64,000 nt of DNA from Limnoglobus roseus (GCF_008254045.1 NZ_CP042425.1:6572001-6636000), one strand, 5' to 3'. Positions 52,500 to 61,110 are shown, numbered from the stretch's first letter. Notes: generated from the sequence alone by a model not told the origin. A program made the numbers and translations.

Positions 52500-53032
52500 C
52501 CGTTGTCTTCCTCGGCCAACTCCTTCAGTGCGTCCTCGTGGGTGATGGCGAGGCGGCCTTTCAATTCGAGCGAGTCGTTGAACATGCCCAGGTGACGGGC
52601 GATGCTGTCGAGCGCACCGCGCTTGTCGGACAGCTTAATCTTGTGCAGGCGTCCTACGTGTTCGCGTGATTCGCCGCGCCCCTCGTAAAGGTCTTCAGCT
52701 TCGACGCCGCAAATAGCAGCAGCCGTGTCATCGTCGAGGTCGTGGATCGGCTTGAGCCTGCCCTCTTCGTCGAACGCCTTGCGGATGTCAAGGAAGGCCA
52801 GCCTGGAGTATTCTTTCAGGACGCGGTCCTGAGTGATTTCGGTGCGTTCTGTAATGCGCTGGCGGGCCTCGGTCAGGGCGGCTTGTATGTCTGGTTTCGT
52901 CAAGTTCTCGTGGCCAATGGCTTTCGCCGTCTTCTCGCTGTACCCGGCGCGGATTGCTGCCTGGGTCGCGTTCAGGTCGATGAGGTACTCCTCAATGAAT
53001 CGCTGTTGCTTCGGAGTGAGCGTGTTGGTCAT
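52496..53032 (-). CDS. terS: Terminase small subunit
   Basis: 178 residues from the ATG at 53032. L-T-P-K-Q-Q-R-F-I-E-E-Y-L-I-D-L-N-A-T-Q and A-A-I-R-A-G-Y-S-E-K-T-A are the signature of Terminase_2 small subunits, with the HTH that recognises the packaging site. The C-terminal half is helical for oligomerisation and TerL contact. Confidence 0.88.
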   Translation of the reverse strand: MTNTLTPKQQRFIEEYLIDLNATQAAIRAGYSEKTAKAIGHENLTKPDIQAALTEARQRITERTEITQDRVLKEYSRLAFLDIRKAFDEEGRLKPIHDLDDDTAAAICGVEAEDLYEGRGESREHVGRLHKIKLSDKRGALDSIARHLGMFNDSLELKGRLAITHEDALKELAEEDNG

Positions 53033-53137
53033 GCCTGTTACGTGGTTGTTATGTGCCGGGCGGTCGCGGTGGCATCCCTCTGCGGGACTTTTGCTTCGCG
53101 TACTGTAGCCGGCCCCGGCTGGCGGCTGACTGAAATG

Positions 53138-53159
53138 AAAAACCCCGCTTCGAGCGGGG
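53138..53159 (-). terminator. Intrinsic terminator before terS
   Basis: On the minus strand CCCCGCT-CGA-AGCGGGG is followed by TTTTT. It ends transcripts from the replication block before the packaging genes. Confidence 0.78.
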
Positions 53160-53199
53160 CAGAATCTGGGCGCACCTGTGGCGACACCCAATTACGAGG

Positions 53200-53688
53200 C
53201 TAGCGCGGATCGCCTTCCGGCGCAACAGGTTTCTTCGCCTCGTCCTCAAATTCTTTTCTCGTTGCGAGGATGAGCCTTCCCAGCTTATCGAGTGCGGCGA
53301 GGTAGATGAATCGCAGCCGGTACGCCTCGCGCTGGTCCAACGCTGAGTGCGGGTCGATGCAGTGTTCCACTGTCTTCTGGGTCTCGTGACCGAGTTTCCG
53401 GATGAGCCGGAGGTACTTCGACGCCTTCTCGCTCCCGCCGTCACCGCCACCGTGCTGTCCGTACTTGGCGACCTTCATTCCCCGAACGGAGGTGTAGGAG
53501 AGTTGCCAGTCGAGGAAGGTCGTAGCCGACGCTTCGTGGCCGTGGTCGGCTAGGTCGATGCGAATCAGGTAAGCGAGGACGCTGCGGTCGATGACGTGGG
53601 CGGAGATGACAATTCCGGCAGCGTTGCGGATGACCTCGATGTCGTCGCGGTCCGGCCGGTCGAAAGTGACGATGTCGTCGCGCTGCAT
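53200..53688 (-). CDS. Phage protein of unknown function before terS
   Basis: 162 residues, soluble and mostly helical after a beta-rich start (V-I-R-N-A-A-G-I-V-I-S-A-H-V). No family recognised. Its place, last gene of the early block before a terminator and the late genes, is that of late antiterminators (Q-like) or phage antitermination proteins; this is only inference. Confidence 0.58.
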   Translation of the reverse strand: MQRDDIVTFDRPDRDDIEVIRNAAGIVISAHVIDRSVLAYLIRIDLADHGHEASATTFLDWQLSYTSVRGMKVAKYGQHGGGDGGSEKASKYLRLIRKLGHETQKTVEHCIDPHSALDQREAYRLRFIYLAALDKLGRLILATRKEFEDEAKKPVAPEGDPR

Positions 53689-53875
53689 CCACTACCCCCT
53701 GTGTGCTTTTCCTGACCGTAGCACAACTGGTTGAGTGTCGGCAAGCGTTCGTTTACGCCGCGCTTATAACCTCGGCCCGTTTTCCGAATGGATCGCTTAT
53801 CCCGCTGGTGGTACTGCTCGGGGATGGAACTGCTCTCGGGAATCTACCTCATTACCAGCCTCGTGCTGATCGGAA

Positions 53876-54193
53876 CTACGATGCCAGCCAGCGGCGAAGA
53901 TGACGATTGACCTGAAGTTCCCACCATTCGCGTGGTCGGAAGTTGAACTGACCGACCCGGTGCTGTTCGAGGTGCTGGGCGTGGGTCATCGGGATGGCGG
54001 AGTATTCCGGCTTGCACCCGGTTCCCGAATTGGCCGCTGTGCGGTAGTGGCAGGGGTCGCACCACGACTGCCCGGTGTCGGGGTCGTAATCCATCTGCCC
54101 GTCGATGGCCGAAGGCTGCGTGCGTAGCCAGAGCTGGAACTTCTTGTCCGTTCCCTTCTTGCGGCACGCGGCGATGAGGGCTTCGTCGATCAT
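53876..54193 (-). CDS. HNH-like/DUF968-type putative nuclease
   Basis: 105 residues. S-W-C-D-P-C-H-Y-R-T-A-A-N-S-G-T-G-C-K-P and M-T-H-A-Q-H-L-E-Q-H-R-V-G resemble the zinc-bound His/Cys core of DUF968-like HNH proteins in phage replication blocks. It overlaps the helicase-loader gene by 4 bases. Probably DNA-processing; exact role unknown. Confidence 0.62.
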   Translation of the reverse strand: MIDEALIAACRKKGTDKKFQLWLRTQPSAIDGQMDYDPDTGQSWCDPCHYRTAANSGTGCKPEYSAIPMTHAQHLEQHRVGQFNFRPREWWELQVNRHLRRWLAS

Positions 54194-54969
54194 GCGGGCG
54201 GGTTGTTTCGGTAGCTTGGCCAGTCGAACACGATCACCCGGCCACCGTTCTCCCTCATGCGGTCGATAACCCGTTCCCCGACAAAGCTTTCCAGCGCGGG
54301 CACGGCCAAGTTGCTGATGAGGATCGTCGGAAGCAGGTTCTCGTACCGCTCGTTGATGATCTCGAACAGGATGTTCTTCTCAGCCTCGCTGCCGAACTGG
54401 ACGCCCACCTCGTCGAGAACCAGCAGGTCGAACCGCCGGAATGACGTGATCGCTTCCTGCTCGGTCAGGCTGGAGTTCCGGGAGTACGTCTCCTTGACGA
54501 CCCGGACAGCCTGGGCGGTCTTCATGAAACGAGCCGATTTGCCGTGGTGCCGGATGACGTGGCTCACGATGGAGCAGGCGAGGTGCGTTTTCCCCGTCCC
54601 GGCGAGGCCGCAGAGGATCAACCCCGCGCTTTGCGTGGCAAACCCTTCCGCGTACCGACGGCAGGTTTCGAGGGCGGCACCCCCCTTCGGGCAGGTCGGA
54701 TGGTACGTGTCGAACGTGTCCCCTGCAAAGCGGAGCGGAACCATGCATTCGCCGATGTGCCGGGCGATTGCCCGCTCCCTCGCCTGAACGCCGGCCTTCC
54801 GTTCCTGTTCCTGCTTGCGGGCCAGCTCGGCTTCCTCCTGCTCTCGGAGGCACTCCGGGCAACGCGCCGGACTCCAATCCGCTGAGTCGGTGAGCCGCCA
54901 GATTTTTGCCGTTTGTGCCCCGTGCTTTTCGCAGGCGAGGGCCGTGGTGTTCTCCTCCATCGCGATCAT
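54190..54969 (-). CDS. DnaC-like replicative helicase loader (AAA+ ATPase)
   Basis: 259 residues. An N-terminal zinc-binding region (C-P-E-C, 37-40) precedes Walker A G-L-A-G-T-G-K-T (121-128) and Walker B L-L-V-L-D-E-V-G, then a sensor I T-I-L-I-S-N. It loads host DnaB at the phage origin. It overlaps the initiator-like gene by 4 bases. Confidence 0.87.
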   Translation of the reverse strand: MIAMEENTTALACEKHGAQTAKIWRLTDSADWSPARCPECLREQEEAELARKQEQERKAGVQARERAIARHIGECMVPLRFAGDTFDTYHPTCPKGGAALETCRRYAEGFATQSAGLILCGLAGTGKTHLACSIVSHVIRHHGKSARFMKTAQAVRVVKETYSRNSSLTEQEAITSFRRFDLLVLDEVGVQFGSEAEKNILFEIINERYENLLPTILISNLAVPALESFVGERVIDRMRENGGRVIVFDWPSYRNNPPA

Positions 54970-55712
54970 GTGAGGAATCCTTTCGTGCCTGCGCTGTAGT
55001 CCTGCTCAGCGAAGCTGCTCGGCTTGCCGCCGCTCTTCGCGTACCGGCCCTCCATCACCTTCGCCGCGTTTAGTGGCTTGAGCGCCCAGTCAAAATCAGC
55101 CTTCCAGCCGCGGTCGTTGCCGCCAGTTAGGAAGCCGCTTTTCTGAATCGTCTCGCAGTACGCCCGCCACTTCTCGACGGACCCGTCGAAGGAGTCCGCG
55201 AGGCGATTCTGGAGCGAACGCCTTCGAGAGTCGGTAAGCTTTCCGACCTTCGTGCAGTGTTGCCCGGCGGTCTCGTTCCAGATGTCGGCCATCCGCTGGT
55301 AGTCGATGGCGACTTTGGGGGTAGGGGGTTCTTTCTCTGTCTCTTCCCTATCTGTCTCTGCCTCTGCCTCTGAGGTAGCAACGCGCTGGCAGTCTGCTAG
55401 CGTGTCGCTAGCATCTTGAACCGCTTCTATAAAACCCTTCTCAATCAGTGGCTTCATCGCCTTGCGAAATTCGTCAACGCTTCTTCGAAGGCGGAAGGCG
55501 ATCTCTTCGTCTGGACCGTCGATTACCCCACTGCTGATGTCGTTGTTTTCGCTTGCTAGCAGCCAAAGCATTGGCGCTAGCGCTCTGCTAGCATCGGGAA
55601 GCGAATGAAAGCGGTAATTGTCGAGCAGGCGCTTATGAAGCCGTATCCACGGTGGGCTACGGTCTTTGTAATGCTGGAATTCCTCCCAGTCTTTGACACG
55701 GTACTGCTGCAT
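54966..55712 (-). CDS. Phage replication initiator-like protein
   Basis: 248 residues from the ATG at 55712, preceded by AAAGGAG. The N-terminal half (R-S-P-P-W-I-R-L-H-K-R-L-L, A-L-A-P-M-L-W-L-L-A-S-E) is a winged-helix domain common in phage O-like proteins. An acidic linker and a C-terminal domain that contacts the loader follow. Its own coding region carries GCTAGC repeats, as lambda O carries the origin. Confidence 0.8.
   Translation of the reverse strand: MQQYRVKDWEEFQHYKDRSPPWIRLHKRLLDNYRFHSLPDASRALAPMLWLLASENNDISSGVIDGPDEEIAFRLRRSVDEFRKAMKPLIEKGFIEAVQDASDTLADCQRVATSEAEAETDREETEKEPPTPKVAIDYQRMADIWNETAGQHCTKVGKLTDSRRRSLQNRLADSFDGSVEKWRAYCETIQKSGFLTGGNDRGWKADFDWALKPLNAAKVMEGRYAKSGGKPSSFAEQDYSAGTKGFLT
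55396..55592. repeat. GCTAGC repeat cluster, candidate phage replication origin
   Basis: Five GCTAGC hexamers at 55396, 55407, 55555, 55576 and 55587 lie within 200 bp of the initiator-like gene. The flanks are similar but not identical (CTGCTAGCRT, TCGCTAGCAT). GCTAGC contains CTAG, a tetramer often avoided in bacteria, so five so close is not expected by chance. Confidence 0.55.
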
Positions 55713-55879
55713 GAGACTCCTTTCCCCTTCTTTCCCTTGATGTGAAAAATGACGGGGGCGGCTCGATCCGGGAAAGGATGTGATGAGCTCGGTAGCTATT
55801 CCGTTGCCCCCGTTTGCAAACAACATGGAGGTGAGTGCAGTTCGATCGTTAGCACAGCCGGGTGGCTCGTTCAAGCGGT

Positions 55880-56188
55880 TTATGAGTCGCTTTGCCAGCC
55901 GGTCCACTTGCGGACGAGCCGGACGGCATCGTCCACGCTCTCGGCCACATCGACTTCGCCTCGCCACTGGTTGTGCCACGTCTGCTGGTCTGGCGTGAGT
56001 TGGCGTTTGCCCAACGGCTTTTTCCCGTCCTTTACCTCGACGACGCGATTGACTCCGAGATGCCCGATCAAAAGGTCGGGGCAACCCTGCCCGACGGTGT
56101 GGAGCGGTTGGACTGAACAGCCCATCTTGCGGAACGCCGCGACCACCTCGGCCTGGTTCTCGTCCACTGAGGCCGCCCGCCTAACCAT
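55880..56188 (-). CDS. VRR-NUC-like PD-(D/E)XK nuclease
   Basis: 102 residues. G-C-P-D-L-L-I-G (Asp38) and V-V-E-V-K-D-G (Glu51, Lys53) are a clear PD-(D/E)XK site, with L-T-P-D-Q-Q-T-W-H after it as in VRR-NUC phage nucleases. It likely cuts branched DNA during replication or recombination. It overlaps the next gene by 8 bases. Confidence 0.8.
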   Translation of the reverse strand: MVRRAASVDENQAEVVAAFRKMGCSVQPLHTVGQGCPDLLIGHLGVNRVVEVKDGKKPLGKRQLTPDQQTWHNQWRGEVDVAESVDDAVRLVRKWTGWQSDS

Positions 56189-56408
56189 TCGCGTTCCCTT
56201 GCAGCTTTTCCACCTGCTCTTTCAGTGCCTTCACCTCGTCAGTCAGTTCCCTGACTTCCTTCCGGTACATTACCCGGTCGTTGCCGTGCTGCTCGTTGAA
56301 CATGTCCATCAGGTCGCAGATCATCCGTGCTGTGGGGTTGATCGCCCCGGCGATGCCTGCCTTCCTGAGCTGGAGCGCAAGGAGGTCAACGGAGCGGTTC
56401 GCGCTCAC
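56181..56408 (-). CDS. Small coiled-coil phage protein
   Basis: 75 residues. The second half (V-R-E-L-T-D-E-V-K-A-L-K-E-Q-V-E-K-L) is a coiled coil. It is part of the leftward early operon, overlapping both neighbours. Function unknown. Confidence 0.62.
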   Translation of the reverse strand: MSANRSVDLLALQLRKAGIAGAINPTARMICDLMDMFNEQHGNDRVMYRKEVRELTDEVKALKEQVEKLQGNANG

Positions 56409-56611
56409 TCGACGACCTGCGCCGGCTTGCTGCGACTGGCCTTGACCAATTTGGCGATGGTGTCGGCATGTGGTGAAAGTGTCTGCTTCTTCCTGATGAA
56501 CTTCAGAGTTCCCCTGTCAAGCCCCGTCTTACGTGAAACGGCGCTTAAAGAGCCTAGTGCTAGCACTGCCTGTTCAAGAATATCAGCAGCATTTATTTCG
56601 GTATTCTGCAT
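56405..56611 (-). CDS. Small Cro/repressor-like HTH protein
   Basis: 68 residues from the ATG at 56611; an ATG at 56647 is also in frame but would swallow the operator repeats. L-G-S-L-S-A-V-S-R-K-T-G-L-D-R-G-T-L is a helix-turn-helix. As the first gene of the leftward early block, next to a divergent control region, it fits a Cro-type switch. Confidence 0.65.
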   Translation of the reverse strand: MQNTEINAADILEQAVLALGSLSAVSRKTGLDRGTLKFIRKKQTLSPHADTIAKLVKASRSKPAQVVE

Positions 56612-56680
56612 GGTGAAAAAACCTGTTGACGATGGTGAAAAACTCATCTAGTGTTGGCACACTTTTTACAAATCGTCAAC
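56610..56680. promoter_or_regulatory. Divergent early control region with repeated operators
   Basis: ATGGTGAAAAA is repeated at 56610-56620 and 56632-56642 (22-bp step), and GTTGACGAT (56625-56633) recurs inverted as ATCGTCAAC (56672-56680). The region separates the HTH gene (left) from the exonuclease gene (right), so it is the likely early promoter/operator pair. Confidence 0.55.
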
Positions 56681-56682
56681 GA

Positions 56683-57771
56683 ATGAATGGATTCGCTATG
56701 GCTAACAAACCAAGGCACGCGGTAGAGCCGGGAATTTACTTCGACATGGATGAGGAGTTTTACCACGCCGCCGAAGGGTTATCGTGCAGCGGCATTAAAC
56801 ACCTTACCGTATCGAAGCTGAACTACTGGCACCGCAATCTCAACCCCGACCGTGAACCGGAAGACGACACTGGGGCGCGGAGATTCGGGAAGGCCGTTCA
56901 CGCCCTCGCACTCGAACCCGAACGATTCGCACGCTCTTTCGCCCCCAAGCTCTCACCGGAGGATTTCCCCGGCGCGCTTGTGACGGTGGACGACATGAAG
57001 GCGTTTCTCGACCTCAACAAGTTGCCGAAGTCGGGCAAGAAGAAGTCGGACCTCGTGGACCGTATAGTTGCGAGCGGCCTCCCTTCTGTGATCTGGGACC
57101 AGGAACTGGCGAAGTATGCTGCCATGAATGAAGGAAAGACGTTCCTCGGTGCGGATGAGGGCAAGCGAATCGCCGCCGCAGCCGCCGTGCTGGCCGCAGA
57201 CCCCTACGCTAGTGCGGCACTGACCGGGGGGATGCCCGAAGTCTCGTTCTTCGTTCGCGACCCGGAAACTGGCGTCATGCTAAAGTCGCGGATGGATTAC
57301 GTCCGCCCGCGCTCCACCATCGACATCAAGACCTTTTCAAACTCGCGCGGGAAACCCGTCGAAAAGGCCATCTTTGAGGCGATCTTCTACGAGGGGTATC
57401 ACCTCCAGTGCGTCTTTTACAACCAAGTCCGTGAACTGGCGAGGCAGCAACTCGCCTCAGGTGAAATCCAGACCTTCGGAAGCGTTAGTGAGCAGTGGCT
57501 TGAGGAGTTCACGCAGACGCAGGAGCACGGCTTCGTGCTCGTGTTCATCGAGTCGTCCCCGCCTTTCGACCTGCGGATGGTCCTGATGAAAGAGGCCGAA
57601 GCGCCCGGCGCAGACCTCAACGTGTTCTGGTCGTCTGCTCACATGCGGATCAGCGACATGAAGCACCTTTACGCCGAGTGCTTGGTGAAGTACGGCGACG
57701 CGCCGTGGCGAGACCGGCCGCCGCCGCACATCCTCGAAGACACCGACCTGCCCATGCTCATGTTTAGCTAG
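56683..57771 (+). CDS. RecE-like / DUF3799 PD-(D/E)XK exonuclease
   Basis: 362 residues from the ATG at 56683 (56698 is an alternative; neither has a strong ribosome site). S-C-S-G-I-K-H-L-T-V-S-K, F-G-K-A-V-H-A-L, R-M-D-Y-V and T-I-D-I-K-T contain the Asp and D-x-K catalytic residues; C-V-F-Y-N-Q-V completes the RecE/YqaJ-like fold. It resects double-strand ends for annealing recombination with the ATPase and SSB genes downstream. Confidence 0.82.
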   Translation: MNGFAMANKPRHAVEPGIYFDMDEEFYHAAEGLSCSGIKHLTVSKLNYWHRNLNPDREPEDDTGARRFGKAVHALALEPERFARSFAPKLSPEDFPGALVTVDDMKAFLDLNKLPKSGKKKSDLVDRIVASGLPSVIWDQELAKYAAMNEGKTFLGADEGKRIAAAAAVLAADPYASAALTGGMPEVSFFVRDPETGVMLKSRMDYVRPRSTIDIKTFSNSRGKPVEKAIFEAIFYEGYHLQCVFYNQVRELARQQLASGEIQTFGSVSEQWLEEFTQTQEHGFVLVFIESSPPFDLRMVLMKEAEAPGADLNVFWSSAHMRISDMKHLYAECLVKYGDAPWRDRPPPHILEDTDLPMLMFS

Positions 57772-58920
57772 ACAACCAACTGAAAGGACCAACCGCATGA
57801 ATCAACTAGTCGTTTTGGAGCAACTCAAGCCGCTCGACATTTTCACCCCTCAAGGCACCTCCGACATTCTCGACAGACTCAAGAAGGAAGCCCGTTCTCA
57901 CGTACTCGACATCTCGACCGAAAGTGGCCGCGATCAGATCCGCTCGCTCGCATACACGATCGCGAGGTCGAAAACACTGCTCGACGACATGGGTAAGGAG
58001 TTGGTGGCCGAGCAGAAGAAGCAGCTCGCGCTGGTCGATGGCGAACGCAAACGCATCCGCGACGAACTCGACGCCCTCAAGGAAGAAATCCGCCGCCCTC
58101 TCACCGACTGGGAGGAAAGGGAAAAGCAGCGGGTTGCCGACCACGAGGCAGCACTTGCGGCTATTCCAGAATCGCCTGGTTACGGCCAAGCCGAAACCTC
58201 GGCCATGCTCTCTGCCCGGTTAAGTTACTTGGAGGAATACCCCGCCCGCGACTGGCAGGAGTTCGAGGCACGGGCGACCGCCGCGTTGGAAGCGGAAATC
58301 GCTCGCACCGTGAAGCTTTTCGATGCGGCCACGAAACGCGAAGCTGAGGCCGCCGAACTTGCGCGCCTACGCCGCGAACAGACCGAACGCGAGCAGCGAG
58401 AGCGCGACGAGCGGATCGCCGCTGAAGCAGCCGCCAAAGCAAAGGCCGAGACCGAGGAGAAGGCTCGGAAGGAAGCTGAGGAACAGGCCGCCAAGGTGAA
58501 GGCCGAGCAGGAAGCCTCAGCCGCCCGTGAAGCTGCAATCCAGCGCGAGAAGGAAGAGGCCGAACGCCAGAAAGCCGAAGCGGAAGCACGCGCGAAGAAG
58601 GCGGAGGAAGACCGCCTTGCCGCCGTTGCCAAAGCCGAAGCCGAGCGGGTTGCCTCGCAACAGAAGGCCGAGCAGGATCGCAAGGAGGCTGAAGCCAAGG
58701 CCAAGCAGGATGCGGAAGCGGCCGTGCAGGCTGAACGTGAGCGTGCCGAAGCCGCTCGTAAGGCAGAAGTCGAGGCGGCCGCGAAGCGGGAAGCAGACAA
58801 GAGGCACAAGGCGAAGGTCAACAACGAAGCACTATCGGCGTTGGTTGAGGCTGGTCTTTCGGAGGCGGCGGGCAAGTATAGTGGACCCCATTTGCGAGAC
58901 CAAAAACCGACGAATTTAAG

Positions 58921-59778
58921 CTACTCCTTCGCCGGCTCTTTTGACCGTCCGGCCCGGTACACCTCGGCCGGGGTCTTGTACCCCAGTGACTGGTGCAAGC
59001 GGGCCTCGTTGTAGAAGGTGAAGTACGCCTTCAACCCCCGCTCCAACTCGGTCACCGTCTCGTATCCCCGCAGGAACACGTCCTCGTACTTCACCGTCCG
59101 CCACAGCCGCTCGACGAACACGTTGTCCAGGCACCGCCCCCGGCCGTCCATGCTCACCCGCGCCCCGGCCGCCTCCACCCGCTCGACCCACGCCCCGGCC
59201 GTGAACTGCACCCCTTGATCGGTGTTGAACACCTCCGGGGTGCCGGCCGCCAACGCCTCGTCCAGCATGTCCCGGCAGAACGCCCCGTCGAGCGTGTTCG
59301 ACAACCGCCAGGCCACCACGTACCGGCTGTACCAGTCGATGGTGGCGGCCAAGTACATGAACCCGCCGGGCAGCGGCAGGTATGTAATGTCGGCACTCCA
59401 CACCTGCCCGACGCGGTCGATCGGCACGCCGCGGAGGAGGTACGGGTACACCGGGTGGCCCCGCCCGGCCGACAGCTTCGGCTTCGGGTGGATGGCTTCC
59501 AGGCCCATGACCCGGAGCAACCGCTGGACCCGCTTGCGGTTCGCCGGGTGGCCGTTGCGGGCCAGCCACCGGGCGATCCGCCGGCTGCCGTAGAACGGGC
59601 AGGCCGTGTACTGCTCGTCGATCCGCCGCATGAGGGCCAGGTTGTCGGCCGACTCCTCGGCCGGCCCCCGGTAGTACGTGGCCCGGCCGAGCCCGACCAG
59701 TTGGCACTGCCGACGGACGCTCAGGTCGGCGTGCCCGGGGTCGATCAGCGGCCGCAGGTCGTCAACCGAACGTCGCAG
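58921..59778 (-). CDS. IS3-family transposase OrfB, DDE integrase domain
   Basis: The frame runs from about 59778 (L-R-R-S-V-D-D-L-R-P) through the ATG at 59631 to 58921. Y-G-S-R-R-I-A-R-W-L is the HTH_21 region; S-A-D-I-T-Y-L-P, N-T-D-Q-G-V-Q-F and N-V-F-V-E-R-L-W carry the D, D and E of the rve core. It has no start codon of its own before 59631 and is expected to be made as an OrfAB fusion. Confidence 0.88.
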   Translation of the reverse strand: MRRSVDDLRPLIDPGHADLSVRRQCQLVGLGRATYYRGPAEESADNLALMRRIDEQYTACPFYGSRRIARWLARNGHPANRKRVQRLLRVMGLEAIHPKPKLSAGRGHPVYPYLLRGVPIDRVGQVWSADITYLPLPGGFMYLAATIDWYSRYVVAWRLSNTLDGAFCRDMLDEALAAGTPEVFNTDQGVQFTAGAWVERVEAAGARVSMDGRGRCLDNVFVERLWRTVKYEDVFLRGYETVTELERGLKAYFTFYNEARLHQSLGYKTPAEVYRAGRSKEPAKE

Positions 59779-60049
59779 CTTTTTTTTTCACCCAGTCGAG
59801 CTCGACCTTGAGCCGGCCGATCTGCTCGTACAGCGCGGGTGTCTGGTCGTCGCCGGGGGCGACCGCCTTCGCTCCGGCGGCGAACACGGCCTCGGCCCCG
59901 GCCAGGAGTTGCTTCTTCCACCCGTGGATGAGGGTCGGGTGGACGCCGAAGTGGGCGGCCAACTCGTTGACCGTCTTGTCGCCCTTCACCGCGGCCAGAG
60001 CGACCTGGGCTTTGAACGCCGCCGTGTGGGTCTTCCGCTTCGCCGTCAT
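59762..60049 (-). CDS. IS3-family transposase OrfA
   Basis: 95 residues from the ATG at 60049, with GGAGG before it. T-A-A-F-K-A-Q-V-A-L-A-A-V-K-G-D-K-T-V and H-P-T-L-I-H-G-W-K-K form the HTH_Tnp_1 domain, and V-E-L-D-W-V-K-K-K is the leucine-zipper end before the A9 slip run (59780-59788). OrfB follows in the +1 frame. Confidence 0.87.
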   Translation of the reverse strand: MTAKRKTHTAAFKAQVALAAVKGDKTVNELAAHFGVHPTLIHGWKKQLLAGAEAVFAAGAKAVAPGDDQTPALYEQIGRLKVELDWVKKKAATFG

Positions 60050-60183
60050 CAGGACCACCTCCGAGGGCCGCCAGAGTAGCTTACCTGGCGGTCTCAGTTT
60101 CGGGGTCCACTATAAAGAAAGCGGTCGAGGCCATCGCCAAAGGGCTAATTCCCCACCTCAAAATCAGCTACTAGGAGGTTCCG

Positions 60184-61110
60184 ATGTCCTTTACCATCAC
60201 CCCGGCTAAGCGAAAAGCCGTCCCCATGCTCATCAGCCTTTCCGGGGTTTCCGGTTCAGGCAAGACCTACTCCGCTCTACTACTCGCCGCCGGTTTGGCC
60301 GGGAAGGGGCCAGTCGGGTTCCTCGACACCGAGAACGGTCGCGGCAGCATGTACGCCGACAGCCCCGGAATCATGGCGGCGCTTCCAGATGGGTACGAGA
60401 TTGCCGAGATGAAAGAACCGTTCGCTCCGACCCGGTACACCCAAGCCATCGAGGCTTTCGAGAAGCACGGGTGCAAGGTACTGGTGATCGACAGCATGAC
60501 CCACGAGTGGGAGGGCCACGGCGGATGCTCGGACATCGCCGAGAACAACAAGCTCCGCGGAATGCCGAACTGGGCGAAAGCGAAGATGGAACACAAGCGG
60601 ATGATGAACCACTTGCTCGCCTCCTCGATGCACCTGATCTTCTGCCTTCGCGCTCGCGAGAAGACCGTGATTGTCAAGGACAGCCAGGGTAAGGAGCAGT
60701 TCGTCCCGAAGGGCCTTCAGCCAGTGCAGGAGAAAAACTTCGCGTTCGAGATGACTCTCTCCCTGTTGCTTGAGGAAGGCACGCACCGCCCAGTGGTGAC
60801 GAAGTGCCCCGAACCACTGCTGCCGCTGTTCGCGGGGGAGCAACCGCTGGTCACAAAAGAGATGGGCCAAAAGCTCCGTGCGTGGTCTGATGGAGGTGCG
60901 CCCGCCTCAGATGACCCGGAAGGGCTTTTCCGACAAGGGATCGAGTACGCGGCACAGGGAACGGCCGCCTATGTTGGATTCTGGGAGACACTAACCGGCA
61001 ATCAGAAGAAGCTACTCCTGCCAAAACACGACGAGAACAAGGAACTGGCGCGGATGGCCGACGACCGGCAGAAGCCGGATAGCGGCGAAACCCCCGAACT
61101 AGACTTTTAA
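60184..61110 (+). CDS. Sak4/AAA_24-type phage recombination ATPase
   Basis: 308 residues with AGGAGG before the ATG. Walker A G-V-S-G-S-G-K-T (21-28), Walker B V-L-V-I-D-S-M-T-H and a RecA-like core identify the AAA_24 family, whose Sak4 members anneal or handle single strands with SSB. The C-terminal 60 residues are less conserved. It is next to an exonuclease and ssb, a phage recombination set. Confidence 0.8.
   Translation: MSFTITPAKRKAVPMLISLSGVSGSGKTYSALLLAAGLAGKGPVGFLDTENGRGSMYADSPGIMAALPDGYEIAEMKEPFAPTRYTQAIEAFEKHGCKVLVIDSMTHEWEGHGGCSDIAENNKLRGMPNWAKAKMEHKRMMNHLLASSMHLIFCLRAREKTVIVKDSQGKEQFVPKGLQPVQEKNFAFEMTLSLLLEEGTHRPVVTKCPEPLLPLFAGEQPLVTKEMGQKLRAWSDGGAPASDDPEGLFRQGIEYAAQGTAAYVGFWETLTGNQKKLLLPKHDENKELARMADDRQKPDSGETPELDF

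Larger units (their letters stand above)
58877..60114 (-). mobile_element. IS3-family insertion sequence, 1238 bp
   Basis: Ends carry a perfect 13-bp inverted repeat TATAGTGGACCCC (longer imperfect match to GAGACC). The flanks repeat AAG (58874-58876 and 60115-60117), the 3-bp target duplication usual for IS3. Inside are orfA and orfB on the minus strand. Confidence 0.9.
57797..60174 (+). pseudogene. Phage coiled-coil protein gene split by an IS element
   Basis: The 5' part (57797-58876, 360 codons) is a very long Ala/Glu/Lys/Arg coiled coil after a structured 110-residue N-terminus. The 3' part (60118-60174) encodes K-A-V-E-A-I-A-K-G-L-I-P-H-L-K-I-S-Y and a stop that overlaps the ribosome site of the next gene. 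Removing the IS and one AAG copy restores one frame of 378 residues. The present transcript would make a 405-residue chimera ending inside the IS at 59014. In intact phages the gene lies between exonuclease and Sak4-like genes. Confidence 0.85.

Noticed and set aside
53715..53790. tRNA-like stretch with TAGCACAACTGGTTGAG
   Set aside because: No T-arm GGTTC-type sequence and no matching acceptor stem.
53703..53903. 66-codon plus-strand frame
   Set aside because: No ribosome site, and it overlaps the end of a well-supported minus-strand gene; composition is unconvincing.
58225..58875. 216-codon minus-strand frame, Ala/Ser/Arg-rich
   Set aside because: Antisense of the Ala/Glu/Lys coiled-coil gene.
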